64,000 bases of DNA from Rhodospirillaceae bacterium (GTDB taxonomy: Bacteria > Pseudomonadota > Alphaproteobacteria > Rhodospirillales > JABJKH01). The notes under the pieces were generated by a model. It saw only the letters and a list, made by a program, of their open reading frames with translations. It had not been told where the DNA came from and made no database searches. The position numbers and the translations under genes are program-made. Location: assembly GCA_018660465.1 (NCBI GenBank), contig JABJKH010000089.1, forward strand, positions 1 to 64,000. Reading direction: 5' to 3'. Of the stretch, positions 42,574 through 51,055 are shown in pieces (position 1 is the stretch's first letter; each line of letters starts with the position of its first letter).

Positions 42574-42670
42574 ATTTCAGGAAAATTCACTGGAATGTTA
42601 TTAGGATACCTCCTAAGTTTCTGATACGTTGAGCGCAATCAACAAATCAAAACTTTGGGAGGGTCTACTA

Positions 42671-43642
42671 ATGAAACATAAAATTCTGACCAGTGTTGCG
42701 GTCGTCTCAGCAGCATTATTCTTTACGACATCTGCATCGGCTCAATCCGTCACCGTATTAGGTGGTGGGCTAAAAGGTGGTGCCTACGCCATGGCTGTGG
42801 GGCTGAGCAAAGTCCTGAAAGACAAGGCCAACATGAATGTCTCACCGCAGACTTCGGGCGGCATGGTTGCGCAAGCGCGTCTGCTCTCCAAAGGCACCGC
42901 ACAGTTTGCGTTCGGCATTGGTGGTGCGATTGGTGCTTGGGCTTATAATGGCCAGCGTCGTTTCAAAAAAGAAGGGCCGAAAAAGAACTTGCGTGCGGTC
43001 ATGGCCTATCCGTTTGGTCATTTTCAGTGGGTCACACTGGCAGATTCCGGGATCAAAACCCTTCGGGACGTCAAAGGTAAAACCGTTTCGGTCGGCAAGG
43101 CATCAAGCATGACGCAGACGTTTGCACGGATTTTCCTGCCCGCACACGGCATCAAAATGACCGACATTAAAGAAACTACACCTGGTTTTGGTGGTGGCTT
43201 TAAACAGCTTCGTGACGGCAATGTTGCGGCTCACCTGTCAGTTGGCCGGGTCCCCATCGGGGCGTTGCGTGAATTGGCGACGAGCAAGCAATTCCGCTTG
43301 ATAGACATGGATAAAGGCGTGATCAATAATCTCGCTAAAGACATCGGCAGCGGCGTAAACGTCGACATGCTGAAACCTGGTGCCTATGGGGCCAATCAGA
43401 AAAACACCGCCCCCGTAACAACCATGGCTGTCTATTTTGGTTTCACGACTAGTACCAACACGTCTGCGGATTTGGTCTACAAAGTCACCAAGGCAATGTT
43501 TGATAATCTTGGTGCTTTCAAGAAAGCCACAGCAAAAGCCAAAGGCGTCACCAAAAAAGGGGCCTGCAGTGGTCTAGCATTTCCGCTGCACGAAGGCGCC
43601 AAGCGCTACTACAAGGAAATCGGCCTCAAGAGCTGCATGTAG
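42671..43642 (+). CDS. TAXI-family TRAP transporter solute-binding protein
   Basis: A 323-residue periplasmic binding protein from the ATG at 42671 (MKHKILTSVAVV), with GGGAGGG ten bases upstream. A signal peptide ends near TSASAQS. The mature part opens VTVLGGGLKGGAYAMAVGLSKVLK and contains GTAQFAFGIGGAIGAWAYNG, DVKGKTVSVGKASSMT and VTTMAVYFGFTTS, typical of the TAXI (TRAP-associated extracytoplasmic immunogenic-like) family. It delivers an organic acid to the fused permease encoded next. A hairpin terminator separates the two genes. Confidence 0.9.
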   Translation: MKHKILTSVAVVSAALFFTTSASAQSVTVLGGGLKGGAYAMAVGLSKVLKDKANMNVSPQTSGGMVAQARLLSKGTAQFAFGIGGAIGAWAYNGQRRFKKEGPKKNLRAVMAYPFGHFQWVTLADSGIKTLRDVKGKTVSVGKASSMTQTFARIFLPAHGIKMTDIKETTPGFGGGFKQLRDGNVAAHLSVGRVPIGALRELATSKQFRLIDMDKGVINNLAKDIGSGVNVDMLKPGAYGANQKNTAPVTTMAVYFGFTTSTNTSADLVYKVTKAMFDNLGAFKKATAKAKGVTKKGACSGLAFPLHEGAKRYYKEIGLKSCM

Positions 43643-43663
43643 CCGCGTAAGACTATTTCTACA

Positions 43664-43699
43664 CCCCCTTCTCTGGTTCTGCCCGGAGAAGGGGTTTTT
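43664..43699 (+). terminator. Hairpin between TRAP binding protein and permease
   Basis: CCCCTTCTC (43665-43673) pairs perfectly with GAGAAGGGG (43686-43694), followed by five T residues (43695-43699). It lies 22 bases after the binding-protein stop and 24 before the permease start. Confidence 0.85.
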
Positions 43700-43722
43700 A
43701 CTATTGGGGGTTATTTCACGTC

Positions 43723-46089
43723 GTGGTCGCATACCGAAACTTTACCGCTAAGTTTTGCTGGCTGCTCGCGCTGACATTCGCAGCATTTGAATTCTATACG
43801 GTCGGCTTTGGTTTGCTGGCTCCGATGGCGCAGCGCGCCACGATGGTGGCGTTTTCTGCAGTACTGGTCTTTCTGCTCTACCCCACTGCCCAATGGACAA
43901 CTCAGGAAGAATTATCCTCGCCCAAACGACTCTTGGCAGGGGCTTGGGATTTTGCCCTTTTAGGCATCGCTCTCTGGTCATGCATCTATCTAATTTTATT
44001 TGAGGCCGACCTCGCCGACCGCAGCGGCGCGGAAACGGAATTGGATCTCCTAACCGCCTTCATTGGTCCCATCGTCATTCTGGACATGGTGCGCCGGGTC
44101 GCGGGCCTTCCGTTATTTTATGTCTGCCTATCAGTCGTCGCCTATGCCTACTGGGGTGACATTGTGATGGTCACACTATTTGCCGCAGGTGCGCTGGAGG
44201 CCGTGCGGCGTTGGGTCGCCCCAAAGGCTGCCCTAGCCTTACTAATAGCGATGGCAGCATCTTTGTTAATTCCAGATGTCCGCACGTGGCTGGACCCTGG
44301 TACATTTTTTTATAAAGGCACGAACCATGACCGGCTTGCGTCGTTCTTGTGGCTGACGGCGGATGGTACCTTTGGCACGATCACCGCCATCATGACCGAA
44401 TTTATCTTCGTCTTTATTTTGTTATCAGGTGTATTAGAGGCGACAGGCGCTGGTCAGATTTTAATGAACTTGGCATTTGCCCTAACAGGTAAATACAGGG
44501 GCGGCCCTGCACAAGCAGCCGTCGTCGCCAGTTCAATGTTCGGGATGGTGTCGGGCAGCACCATGGCAAATGTGGTCAGCACCGGCACCTTTACCATCCC
44601 CCTGATGATCCGCACCGGTTTCTCTCGCGTTATCGCGGGTGCCGTCGAAGCCGTGGCCTCGTGCGGCGGACAAATTATGCCGCCAATCATGGGGGCCAGC
44701 GTCTTCATCATGTCCGACATCATTGGTGTGCCTTACATAAAATTAATGCTCTACGGCTTGGTACCGGCCTTAATGTACTTTTTCTGTTTGTCCTCCTCTA
44801 TTTATTTTGAAGCCTCCCGGACCAATTTGGGCGCCATGGACCCGGCTGAAATCCCGGTCGCCTATGACCAGATTAAGCAAGGCGGGTACTTGCTAATCCC
44901 TGTGTTTCTATTGCTTTCGAGCATCATTGCAGGTGAGACCCCTGGCCGGGCTGGGTTCAAGGCGGTGCTGTCATTGTTAGTGATGGTTGATCTGGTACGG
45001 AGCCTCAAGTGGATGCGTCATACCTGGGGTCCGGCTAGTGTCGGCGCGATGGGAGCCGCAATAGCCGTGGCCCTGTTCCTTGCCTACGGCCCCGTAAAGC
45101 TGCCCGATGGTGACACTGGCAACTATATTAGATACGCCCTTTTTGGCTTGGGCCTCGCCTGTGCAATTGTTCCGGGACTAAGAGGCTTCCCGATCGTTTT
45201 GCCGTTAGCATTGGCAACCGCCATCTGGAAGTTCCCCCCAGAACTTCTTTGGATGGGTCAGGTTCCATTTGTTGGCTTGGCACTTCCGATCATTCTAATG
45301 GCACTGGTTGTTTACTTGATCGCGCTCCCAATCTTTACCGATACAGTTATTGTATCTGCCCAAGACAGTGCGCGGGAGTTTGGCAAATCGGTCCTGCAAG
45401 GATTTGAAAAAGGTGCCAAGAACTCACTGAGCCTTGTCGCTGCAACGTCCTCTATTGGCATGGTTGTCGGGCTCTTAGTTTTGGCGGCCCTTGGTGTTCG
45501 GATTTCAATTTTCGTTACTGAGGTTGCGACGGTGTCTCTGTTCTTGGCATTGGTCATGGTTATGATGGCGTCGTTGGTGATGGGCATGGGACTGCCAACC
45601 ATCGCAGCATACTTGTTGTTGGTGCTTGTTGTTGCTCCTGCATTGCAAGACCTGGGGACATCCCTTGTCGCTGCGCATATGTTTATCTTCTATTTCGGCG
45701 TGATCAGTTCGATAACACCGCCCGTCGCCTTGGCCGCGTATGGGGCTTCCGGAATTTCCGGAGCCGATCCTATGAGAACCGGGTTTGCTTCTTGTCGATT
45801 GGCCATTACCGCTTTCATTGCCCCGTTCCTGTTTGTCTATCACCCAGAACTTCTGCTGTTGGAAGGCACTGGGATCGATATCGCATATCGGATCGCTGTC
45901 AGCTTTGCAGGCATATATTTTATTTCTATGGCGGCTATGGGATACGGCTTCAAAGAACTGGATATGAGGTCCCGGGGTTTTCTTACGATTGTTGCTCTTT
46001 TGCTATTTATGGCGCCGATGTGGATGAATGCAGTTGGATTAGCATTAGGAATTGTCCATATTCTATGGCAGCGCAAAACGATAAAATAA
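43723..46089 (+). CDS. Fused TRAP transporter permease (DctQ-DctM type)
   Basis: A 788-residue membrane protein from a GTG with GGGGG upstream. The first four or so TMs (residues 1-150) form the small DctQ-like part, the remainder the DctM-like core of about 12 or more TMs. Conserved blocks include SGVLEATGAGQILMNLAF, GPAQAAVVASSMFGMVSGS and a late MGMGLPTIAAYLLLVLV, then ITPPVALAAYGASGISGADP. This fused form goes with TAXI binding proteins and drives uptake with a sodium or proton gradient. It forms one unit with the binding-protein gene upstream. Confidence 0.93.
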   Translation: MVAYRNFTAKFCWLLALTFAAFEFYTVGFGLLAPMAQRATMVAFSAVLVFLLYPTAQWTTQEELSSPKRLLAGAWDFALLGIALWSCIYLILFEADLADRSGAETELDLLTAFIGPIVILDMVRRVAGLPLFYVCLSVVAYAYWGDIVMVTLFAAGALEAVRRWVAPKAALALLIAMAASLLIPDVRTWLDPGTFFYKGTNHDRLASFLWLTADGTFGTITAIMTEFIFVFILLSGVLEATGAGQILMNLAFALTGKYRGGPAQAAVVASSMFGMVSGSTMANVVSTGTFTIPLMIRTGFSRVIAGAVEAVASCGGQIMPPIMGASVFIMSDIIGVPYIKLMLYGLVPALMYFFCLSSSIYFEASRTNLGAMDPAEIPVAYDQIKQGGYLLIPVFLLLSSIIAGETPGRAGFKAVLSLLVMVDLVRSLKWMRHTWGPASVGAMGAAIAVALFLAYGPVKLPDGDTGNYIRYALFGLGLACAIVPGLRGFPIVLPLALATAIWKFPPELLWMGQVPFVGLALPIILMALVVYLIALPIFTDTVIVSAQDSAREFGKSVLQGFEKGAKNSLSLVAATSSIGMVVGLLVLAALGVRISIFVTEVATVSLFLALVMVMMASLVMGMGLPTIAAYLLLVLVVAPALQDLGTSLVAAHMFIFYFGVISSITPPVALAAYGASGISGADPMRTGFASCRLAITAFIAPFLFVYHPELLLLEGTGIDIAYRIAVSFAGIYFISMAAMGYGFKELDMRSRGFLTIVALLLFMAPMWMNAVGLALGIVHILWQRKTIK

Positions 46090-46102
46090 TATAGAGGTCA
46101 CA

Positions 46103-46537
46103 ATGATTGAAATTGAAGCTCTCGACCACATTGGTATTCGCGTCGCCGATGAAGATGTCGCGATGAAGTTTTATGGCGTTCTCGGCTTTACCTTCCACTG
46201 GCGCGCGACCGACGACGCGGTGGTTATTATCAGGAACCCGGCAGGGGTTGAGATCAATCTGGTGATCAATGCCAACGACAACCAAGGCGGCAAGAATGTC
46301 CTGATGGACGTGCCGACGAAAATTCCCGGCATTACCCACGTTGCCTATGATGTGAAATCTCTTAAAGAAACCATGGAGACTTTGGCTGAAAACGATATTG
46401 AAATTCGCCAGGGACCAGTGGTCTTTTCGAGCGGCCATGTCTCCGTTTTCATCCGTGATCCTGATCTAAATGTGATTGAACTTCGTGGCGACGATAAAGA
46501 TGCCCAAGAGATAGAGACCGAACGCTACGTACCTTGA
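46103..46537 (+). CDS. VOC-superfamily (glyoxalase/dioxygenase) protein
   Basis: A 144-residue protein of the vicinal-oxygen-chelate fold with two beta-alpha-beta-beta-beta units. It begins MIEIEALDHIGIRVADEDVAM (metal His near residue 10), has GVEINLVINANDN with a Glu ligand candidate near 50, ITHVAYDVKSLKET near 73-86 and a late VFIRDPDLNVIELRG. It may be a lactoylglutathione lyase-like isomerase or a small dioxygenase. It lies 13 bases after the TRAP permease gene and 18 before the cupin gene, so it is part of the catabolic operon. Confidence 0.85.
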   Translation: MIEIEALDHIGIRVADEDVAMKFYGVLGFTFHWRATDDAVVIIRNPAGVEINLVINANDNQGGKNVLMDVPTKIPGITHVAYDVKSLKETMETLAENDIEIRQGPVVFSSGHVSVFIRDPDLNVIELRGDDKDAQEIETERYVP

Positions 46538-46555
46538 TAAAAAGGAACTCACATT

Positions 46556-47032
46556 ATGTCATCTGACCTCCGCCTCCCCGCCATTGACCCAGCGGATATT
46601 GAGCCAAAGATCGGCACCAATTATCCGTCCCCGTTACAAGGCCCTCACGACGCCCGCGAAAAACGCGCCGTGGGTGACGCCCTAGGGCTAACGAAATTCG
46701 GTGTTAATATTACCACCATTCCACCAGGAGTGGAGACGGCGCTCCGGCATTGGCATACCGGATGCGACGAATTTGTTTATGTTTTGGAGGGAGAGCTGGT
46801 CTTAATCACCAACGATGATGAACAAGTGCTCGTGCCCGGCATGGCTGCTGGATTCAAGGCGGGTGCAGAGAATGGTCACAAACTGATCAACCGTACTGAC
46901 CAAGATGCAATTTATTTGGAAGTCGGCGACCGCGGATCCCACGACGAAGTATTTTACCCCGGAACGGACCTATGGGGACAAATGATTGACGGCAAACGCG
47001 TATTTACGAAAACTGACGGCACGGCTTATTAA
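46556..47032 (+). CDS. Cupin-domain protein
   Basis: A 158-residue cupin. Motif 1 is LRHWHTGCDEFVYVLEGELVLI near 63-84 (His, His, Glu ligands); motif 2 is MAAGFKAGAENGHKLINRT near 99-117 with the last His. The start carries NYPSPLQGPHDAREKRAVGD, a feature of the cupin family often annotated as transcriptional or sugar-binding cupins in TRAP operons. It probably shares a pathway with the VOC and lyase genes. Unrelated in detail to the cupin at 32996. Confidence 0.82.
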   Translation: MSSDLRLPAIDPADIEPKIGTNYPSPLQGPHDAREKRAVGDALGLTKFGVNITTIPPGVETALRHWHTGCDEFVYVLEGELVLITNDDEQVLVPGMAAGFKAGAENGHKLINRTDQDAIYLEVGDRGSHDEVFYPGTDLWGQMIDGKRVFTKTDGTAY

Positions 47033-47046
47033 GGAATTTTCAAACA

Positions 47047-47958
47047 GTGGAAATTGACGCCTGGATTGGCTTCACCCTTGCGGCCTCGGTAATGCAGGCC
47101 GTTCGGACGGCCGGACAAAAGCACCTGACGCTTCATATGGATGCCGTCGGCGCAACCCTTGTCCGCTATCTATTTGGCCTGCCGTTTGTTTTGATCTATG
47201 TGACATCTTTGCTGAATTATTTTGATGTTTCCTTTCCGACACTGAATACGGAGTTCTGGCTCAGTTCTATTGCAGCTGGTCTGTTTCAAATCGCAGGCAC
47301 GGTGTGTCTGGTTTATTTGTTTTCACTTCGAAATTTCGCTGTCGGCACGACTTATTCAAAAAGCGAAGTCTTCCTGACCGCATTGGTCGCACTGGTCGTC
47401 TTTGGTGAAGTTATCCCGGCCATGGGCTGGGTTGCCATCACCATCAGTGTTGTTGGCGTTCTGATTATTAACGCCGCCCGGACCAAGGCGGCGGGCATGT
47501 CCTCGTTCGAAAGCTACTGGAACAAGGCTGCCGCCGTCGGCCTGTCGACGGGCTTCTGCATGGCGTTCTCCAGTCTCTTCATCCGCAAATCCGGCCTCTC
47601 CTTGGGGTTAGATAACGCCGTCCTATCTGCCGCTACGACGCTGACGGTTATGGTTGCCATGCAAGCCGCAGCGCTGTTGGCTTATCTTGGCATTCGAGAC
47701 CGCGCACAAATTGTCTCTATCATGCGAAACTGGAAGCCCTGTCTGTTTGTTGGCCTGACCAGCGTGACCGGCTCTGCACTTTGGTTTACCGCCTTCACCT
47801 TGCAGCAGGTGTCCTACGTCAAGGCGCTGGGTCTGGTCGAAATGGTTCTTGTGATCCTGATAACCACCTTCTTCTTCAAGGAACACATTTCACGTAAAGA
47901 AATCACCGGCATGGCCTTGGTGACACTGGGGATCATCCTGCTGCTTACCTTGGCGTAA
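47047..47958 (+). CDS. EamA/DMT-family transporter
   Basis: A 303-residue permease from a GTG at 47047, with ten hydrophobic segments and the two-repeat EamA fold: the first half ends near VVGVLIINAART (about 143), the second near LVTLGIILLLTLA. FVGLTSVTGSALWFTAFTLQQVSYVKALGLVEMVLVI carries the usual repeat-ending motif. Such proteins export amino acids or other metabolites. It closes the catabolic gene run. Confidence 0.87.
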   Translation: MEIDAWIGFTLAASVMQAVRTAGQKHLTLHMDAVGATLVRYLFGLPFVLIYVTSLLNYFDVSFPTLNTEFWLSSIAAGLFQIAGTVCLVYLFSLRNFAVGTTYSKSEVFLTALVALVVFGEVIPAMGWVAITISVVGVLIINAARTKAAGMSSFESYWNKAAAVGLSTGFCMAFSSLFIRKSGLSLGLDNAVLSAATTLTVMVAMQAAALLAYLGIRDRAQIVSIMRNWKPCLFVGLTSVTGSALWFTAFTLQQVSYVKALGLVEMVLVILITTFFFKEHISRKEITGMALVTLGIILLLTLA

Positions 47959-48070
47959 CTCAAATACCTGAGGGTGCGTCCTTGACCGTCGGGGGAAGCG
48001 AACTTAGCTTAAAGACTTCTCCGCAACCGAACGAAGGTAGATCCGTGAGATCAACCCCCACACCCCTCCC

Positions 48071-49999
48071 ATGATTATCGCAACAGCCGGACATATTGAT
48101 CACGGCAAGACGTTGCTTGTGAAGTCACTGACAGGCGTCGACACCGACCGATTGCCCGAAGAAAAAGCGCGCGGCCTGACCATTGATTTGGGATTCGCCT
48201 ATCAACCCTTGGGCGAGAACGGCGCAATTGTTGGCTTCGTTGATGTGCCTGGGCACGAGAAGTTCATTCGCAATATGCTGGCAGGCGTCACCAATATCGA
48301 CTACGCGCTGCTGGTGATCGCTGCTGACGACGGCCCGATGCCGCAAACGAGGGAGCATTTGGCGATCCTGGACTTGCTCGGCGTATCCAGGGGGGTGGTG
48401 GCGCTAACCAAAATTGATCGGGCAGATGCGGATCGTATCGCGGAAGTCTCCACCCAAATCTCGAATTTACTGGCACCAACCAAACTCGCGGATATGGAGA
48501 TCATGCCGGTTTCAGCCATCACCGGCGATGGCATTGGTGATTTGAAAGCCAACCTGGAATTGGCAGCAGAAGATATCCAGGCGCGCGCTACAGATGGAAA
48601 CTTTCGGCTCTCCGTCGATCGATGCTTCACCATTCCAGGTGCGGGCATCGTTGCCACAGGCACCGTGTTCTCCGGTCAAGTCGGCGACGATGACCATGTC
48701 ATCTTGTCGCCGGAAGGCGTTGAGGTCCGCATTCGCGGCATTCATGCGCAGAATACTCAATCCAAGACCGGACAAGCTGGCCAACGCTGCGCCATCAACA
48801 TTGCGGGTCGGGGCCTCAGCAAATCCCAAGTCCATCGCGGTGACTGGCTGGTTGCCAAACACGCGCACAATCCAACGGCACGGTTTGATGCCCGGATTAA
48901 GGTGTTACCGGGTGAGCCCCGGTCGCTAAAGCACTGGACGCCAGTTCATGTTCATTTAGGGGCAGGTGATGTTCCCGGACGGGTCGCGGTGCTGGAAGGC
49001 CGTGCGATTGAGCCCGGAGAGGAAGCCTTGGTTCAAATTGTCTTTGACCGCCGGGTCAATGCCATCAAGGGCGATAAGTTTATTCTTCGGGATCAGACCG
49101 CACGGCGCACCATGGCTGGGGGCACCGTCATTGACCCCTTCCCGCCTGCCCGTGGCCGTGCCCGCCCAGAGCGCTTGGCGGTGCTAAAGGCTATGGAAAG
49201 TCCAACACCTGGTGACAGCCTCGCAGGCGTCCTTGCGTTGTTACCGGGCGGGTTAGACCTCAGGCAATTTTCTCGGTCGTGGAATCTGACACCGGATGAA
49301 GCCGTGGCACTTTGGGAGAACGCAGAGATGATCCGGGCAGGAACTGACGATGTCAGCTTTGGCTTTGCGGTCCCTCATTGGGAGGCCTTGAAATATCTGT
49401 CTACTGAGTCTCTCGATGCATGGCACAAAGCAAAGCCTGAAAGCCCGGGACTGACCCTGTCGAACCTCCGCGCCGGGCTGAGCACCCGCGTGCCGGTTCT
49501 GGTCTTCGCAACTTTGGTCGACCATCTGGTTCGTGACGGCAAGATCACCCGCAATGGCGAAGTCGCCAGTCTGACCACTCACGCTGCCCAAATGGCCCCC
49601 GAAGACAACGCGCTGTGGCAAAAGATCGAACCTTTGCTAATAGACGGTGGCTTGCGCCCACCCATCGTTCATGAAATCGCGGATGAGACCAATCAACCGC
49701 CCAAAAAGATCGAAGGTTTCTTAAAACGCATGACCAAACAAGGCCGCGTTCGCCAGGTCGCGGCCAACAGATTCTACCCACCTGAGGCGGTCGAGGGCCT
49801 GGCAAAAATTGCCACTGACCTCGCGACCGCAGACACAAACGGCATGATCGACGTCCGCGCCTTCCGCGACCAATCGGCCATCGGTCGCAACTTAGCGATA
49901 GAAGTGCTTGAATACTTCGACAAATTAGGCTTTACCCACCGCTCCCAAGACGGACGCAAAATCGTTAAACCGATGGAGGACGTCTTTGGAAAAAACTAG
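48071..49999 (+). CDS. selB: Selenocysteine-specific elongation factor
   Basis: A 642-residue translational GTPase. The G domain opens MIIATAGHIDHGKTLLVKSL (P-loop 7-14), with DVPGHEKFIRNML (near 56-68) and ALTKIDRAD near 113-121. Domains II and III follow. C-terminal winged helices that bind the SECIS hairpin span about 380-640 (for example GGLRPPIVHEIADETNQPPKK). SelB carries selenocysteinyl-tRNA to in-frame UGA codons. No recognisable ribosome-binding site precedes the ATG. The cognate tRNA gene follows 129 bases after the stop; selA and selD are not in the window. Confidence 0.95.
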   Translation: MIIATAGHIDHGKTLLVKSLTGVDTDRLPEEKARGLTIDLGFAYQPLGENGAIVGFVDVPGHEKFIRNMLAGVTNIDYALLVIAADDGPMPQTREHLAILDLLGVSRGVVALTKIDRADADRIAEVSTQISNLLAPTKLADMEIMPVSAITGDGIGDLKANLELAAEDIQARATDGNFRLSVDRCFTIPGAGIVATGTVFSGQVGDDDHVILSPEGVEVRIRGIHAQNTQSKTGQAGQRCAINIAGRGLSKSQVHRGDWLVAKHAHNPTARFDARIKVLPGEPRSLKHWTPVHVHLGAGDVPGRVAVLEGRAIEPGEEALVQIVFDRRVNAIKGDKFILRDQTARRTMAGGTVIDPFPPARGRARPERLAVLKAMESPTPGDSLAGVLALLPGGLDLRQFSRSWNLTPDEAVALWENAEMIRAGTDDVSFGFAVPHWEALKYLSTESLDAWHKAKPESPGLTLSNLRAGLSTRVPVLVFATLVDHLVRDGKITRNGEVASLTTHAAQMAPEDNALWQKIEPLLIDGGLRPPIVHEIADETNQPPKKIEGFLKRMTKQGRVRQVAANRFYPPEAVEGLAKIATDLATADTNGMIDVRAFRDQSAIGRNLAIEVLEYFDKLGFTHRSQDGRKIVKPMEDVFGKN

Positions 50000-50018
50000 A
50001 GGAGTAGCATCAACGAGC

Positions 50019-50102
50019 ATTTAAGTGCTGAAGCACTTAAATAGGAGAAGACCCCGACCGGGGTCCGCCGCCACAGCGGCGAGCCAAGAGGCGAATAGCC
50101 TC
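50019..50102 (+). other. Run of four perfect hairpins between selB and selC
   Basis: Stem 1: ATTTAAGTGCT/AGCACTTAAAT (50019-50042, 11 bp). Stem 2: GACCCC/GGGGTC (50050-50065). Stem 3: CGCCGC/GCGGCG (50066-50081). Stem 4: GAGGC/GCCTC (50088-50102). They are nearly back to back and fill the gap before the tRNA gene. No T-run follows any of them. Confidence 0.65.
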
Positions 50103-50128
50103 GCCCGGCACCTGAGGGGCAAAATTAA

Positions 50129-50223
50129 GGAAGGGAATCAGTGGCGGTCCGCTGGCTGGTCTTCAAAACCAGTGATGGGCGTTAAACGCTCGTGGTAGGT
50201 TCAACTCCTACTCCCTTCCGCCA
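50129..50223 (+). tRNA. selC: tRNA-Sec (UCA anticodon)
   Basis: A 95-base tRNA gene. The acceptor stem is eight base pairs (GGAAGGGA with TCCCTTCC), as expected for tRNA-Sec, with discriminator G at 50220 and an encoded CCA at 50221-50223. The anticodon loop CTTCAAA lies between CTGGT and ACCAG, giving anticodon TCA at 50163-50165. A long variable arm (GGGCG TTAAACGCTC region) and T arm GTAGG/CCTAC follow. It reads UGA as selenocysteine together with SelB. Confidence 0.95.
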
Positions 50224-50346
50224 TTTGTTTCTATATTGACCTTCGATTGGTTGATCTACCTGACCTTATTGTCCTAGTATTACTGTAGTTAAGTAAACGT
50301 ACGTATCTCTCGATTTATTCGCTACTCTCTTAAGACTGAGGCGTTG

Positions 50347-51000
50347 GTGGCTTTCCGGGATGTGCCGAAGATCCTAGGGAGTCCAATCGTGGTTTTCGAA
50401 TACATCGTGCTTGTTTCTGTAGTGAGTGGTGTGACCCTATCGCTGATCTATTGCGGGATCACCGGAATTTCACCCATCCCAAGTTCTCGGATTTCCAAAA
50501 ATTTTATGTTTTCGCTGGTTCCTACTGGGTCGGGGACCCTCTGCGAATTGGGCGCAGGATGGGGGTCGTTGGCGTTTCCCATGGCAAAGCGGTTCAAAGG
50601 CGCCCGTGTTTTAGCAATCGAACTCTCGCCCTTACCTTGGCTGTTCATGAAGGTGCGGCATATTGTGTTTTGGCGAAAAAATCTTGAAATCGTACGGGGT
50701 AATTTTCTGACCCATCCATTGCCCGATGATGTCAGAGCAGTCGTATTCTATGTGCATTCGAAGATGCTTGAAAAGGCCCGCCCTGTTCTGGAGCAATCCC
50801 TCAAACCCGGCACGCTCATCATCAGTAATGTCTTCGATATTCCTGGCTGGGAACCTGAAGCCGTCCATCGACTTGAAGATTCGTTCTGCCCGCAAGTCTA
50901 TGTTTACCGTGTCCCCGAGAGCGACCCAGACACCAAGATCATTGCACTCTCGCCTCAGAAGCCAACCAACCAAGTTCTCGTCGGCTCTTTAGCGTCGTAA
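50347..51000 (+). CDS. Membrane-anchored class I methyltransferase-like protein
   Basis: A 217-residue protein from a GTG at 50347 (a TTG directly before it is possible; neither has a good ribosome-binding site). A hydrophobic segment (YIVLVSVVSGVTLSLIYCGI) spans about 19-40. After it comes a SAM-binding fold: GTLCELGAGWGSLAFPMAK (near 62-80, motif I), ARVLAIELSPLPW and VRGNFLTHPLPDDVRAVVFYVHSKM. Similar proteins occur widely in proteobacteria without known substrate. Not recognised beyond family. Confidence 0.72.
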   Translation: MAFRDVPKILGSPIVVFEYIVLVSVVSGVTLSLIYCGITGISPIPSSRISKNFMFSLVPTGSGTLCELGAGWGSLAFPMAKRFKGARVLAIELSPLPWLFMKVRHIVFWRKNLEIVRGNFLTHPLPDDVRAVVFYVHSKMLEKARPVLEQSLKPGTLIISNVFDIPGWEPEAVHRLEDSFCPQVYVYRVPESDPDTKIIALSPQKPTNQVLVGSLAS

Positions 51001-51055
51001 TTTTTCCATATTCCTGCTAAATACTAGCGAAAGGAATATCGGAAACTAGAGAACA

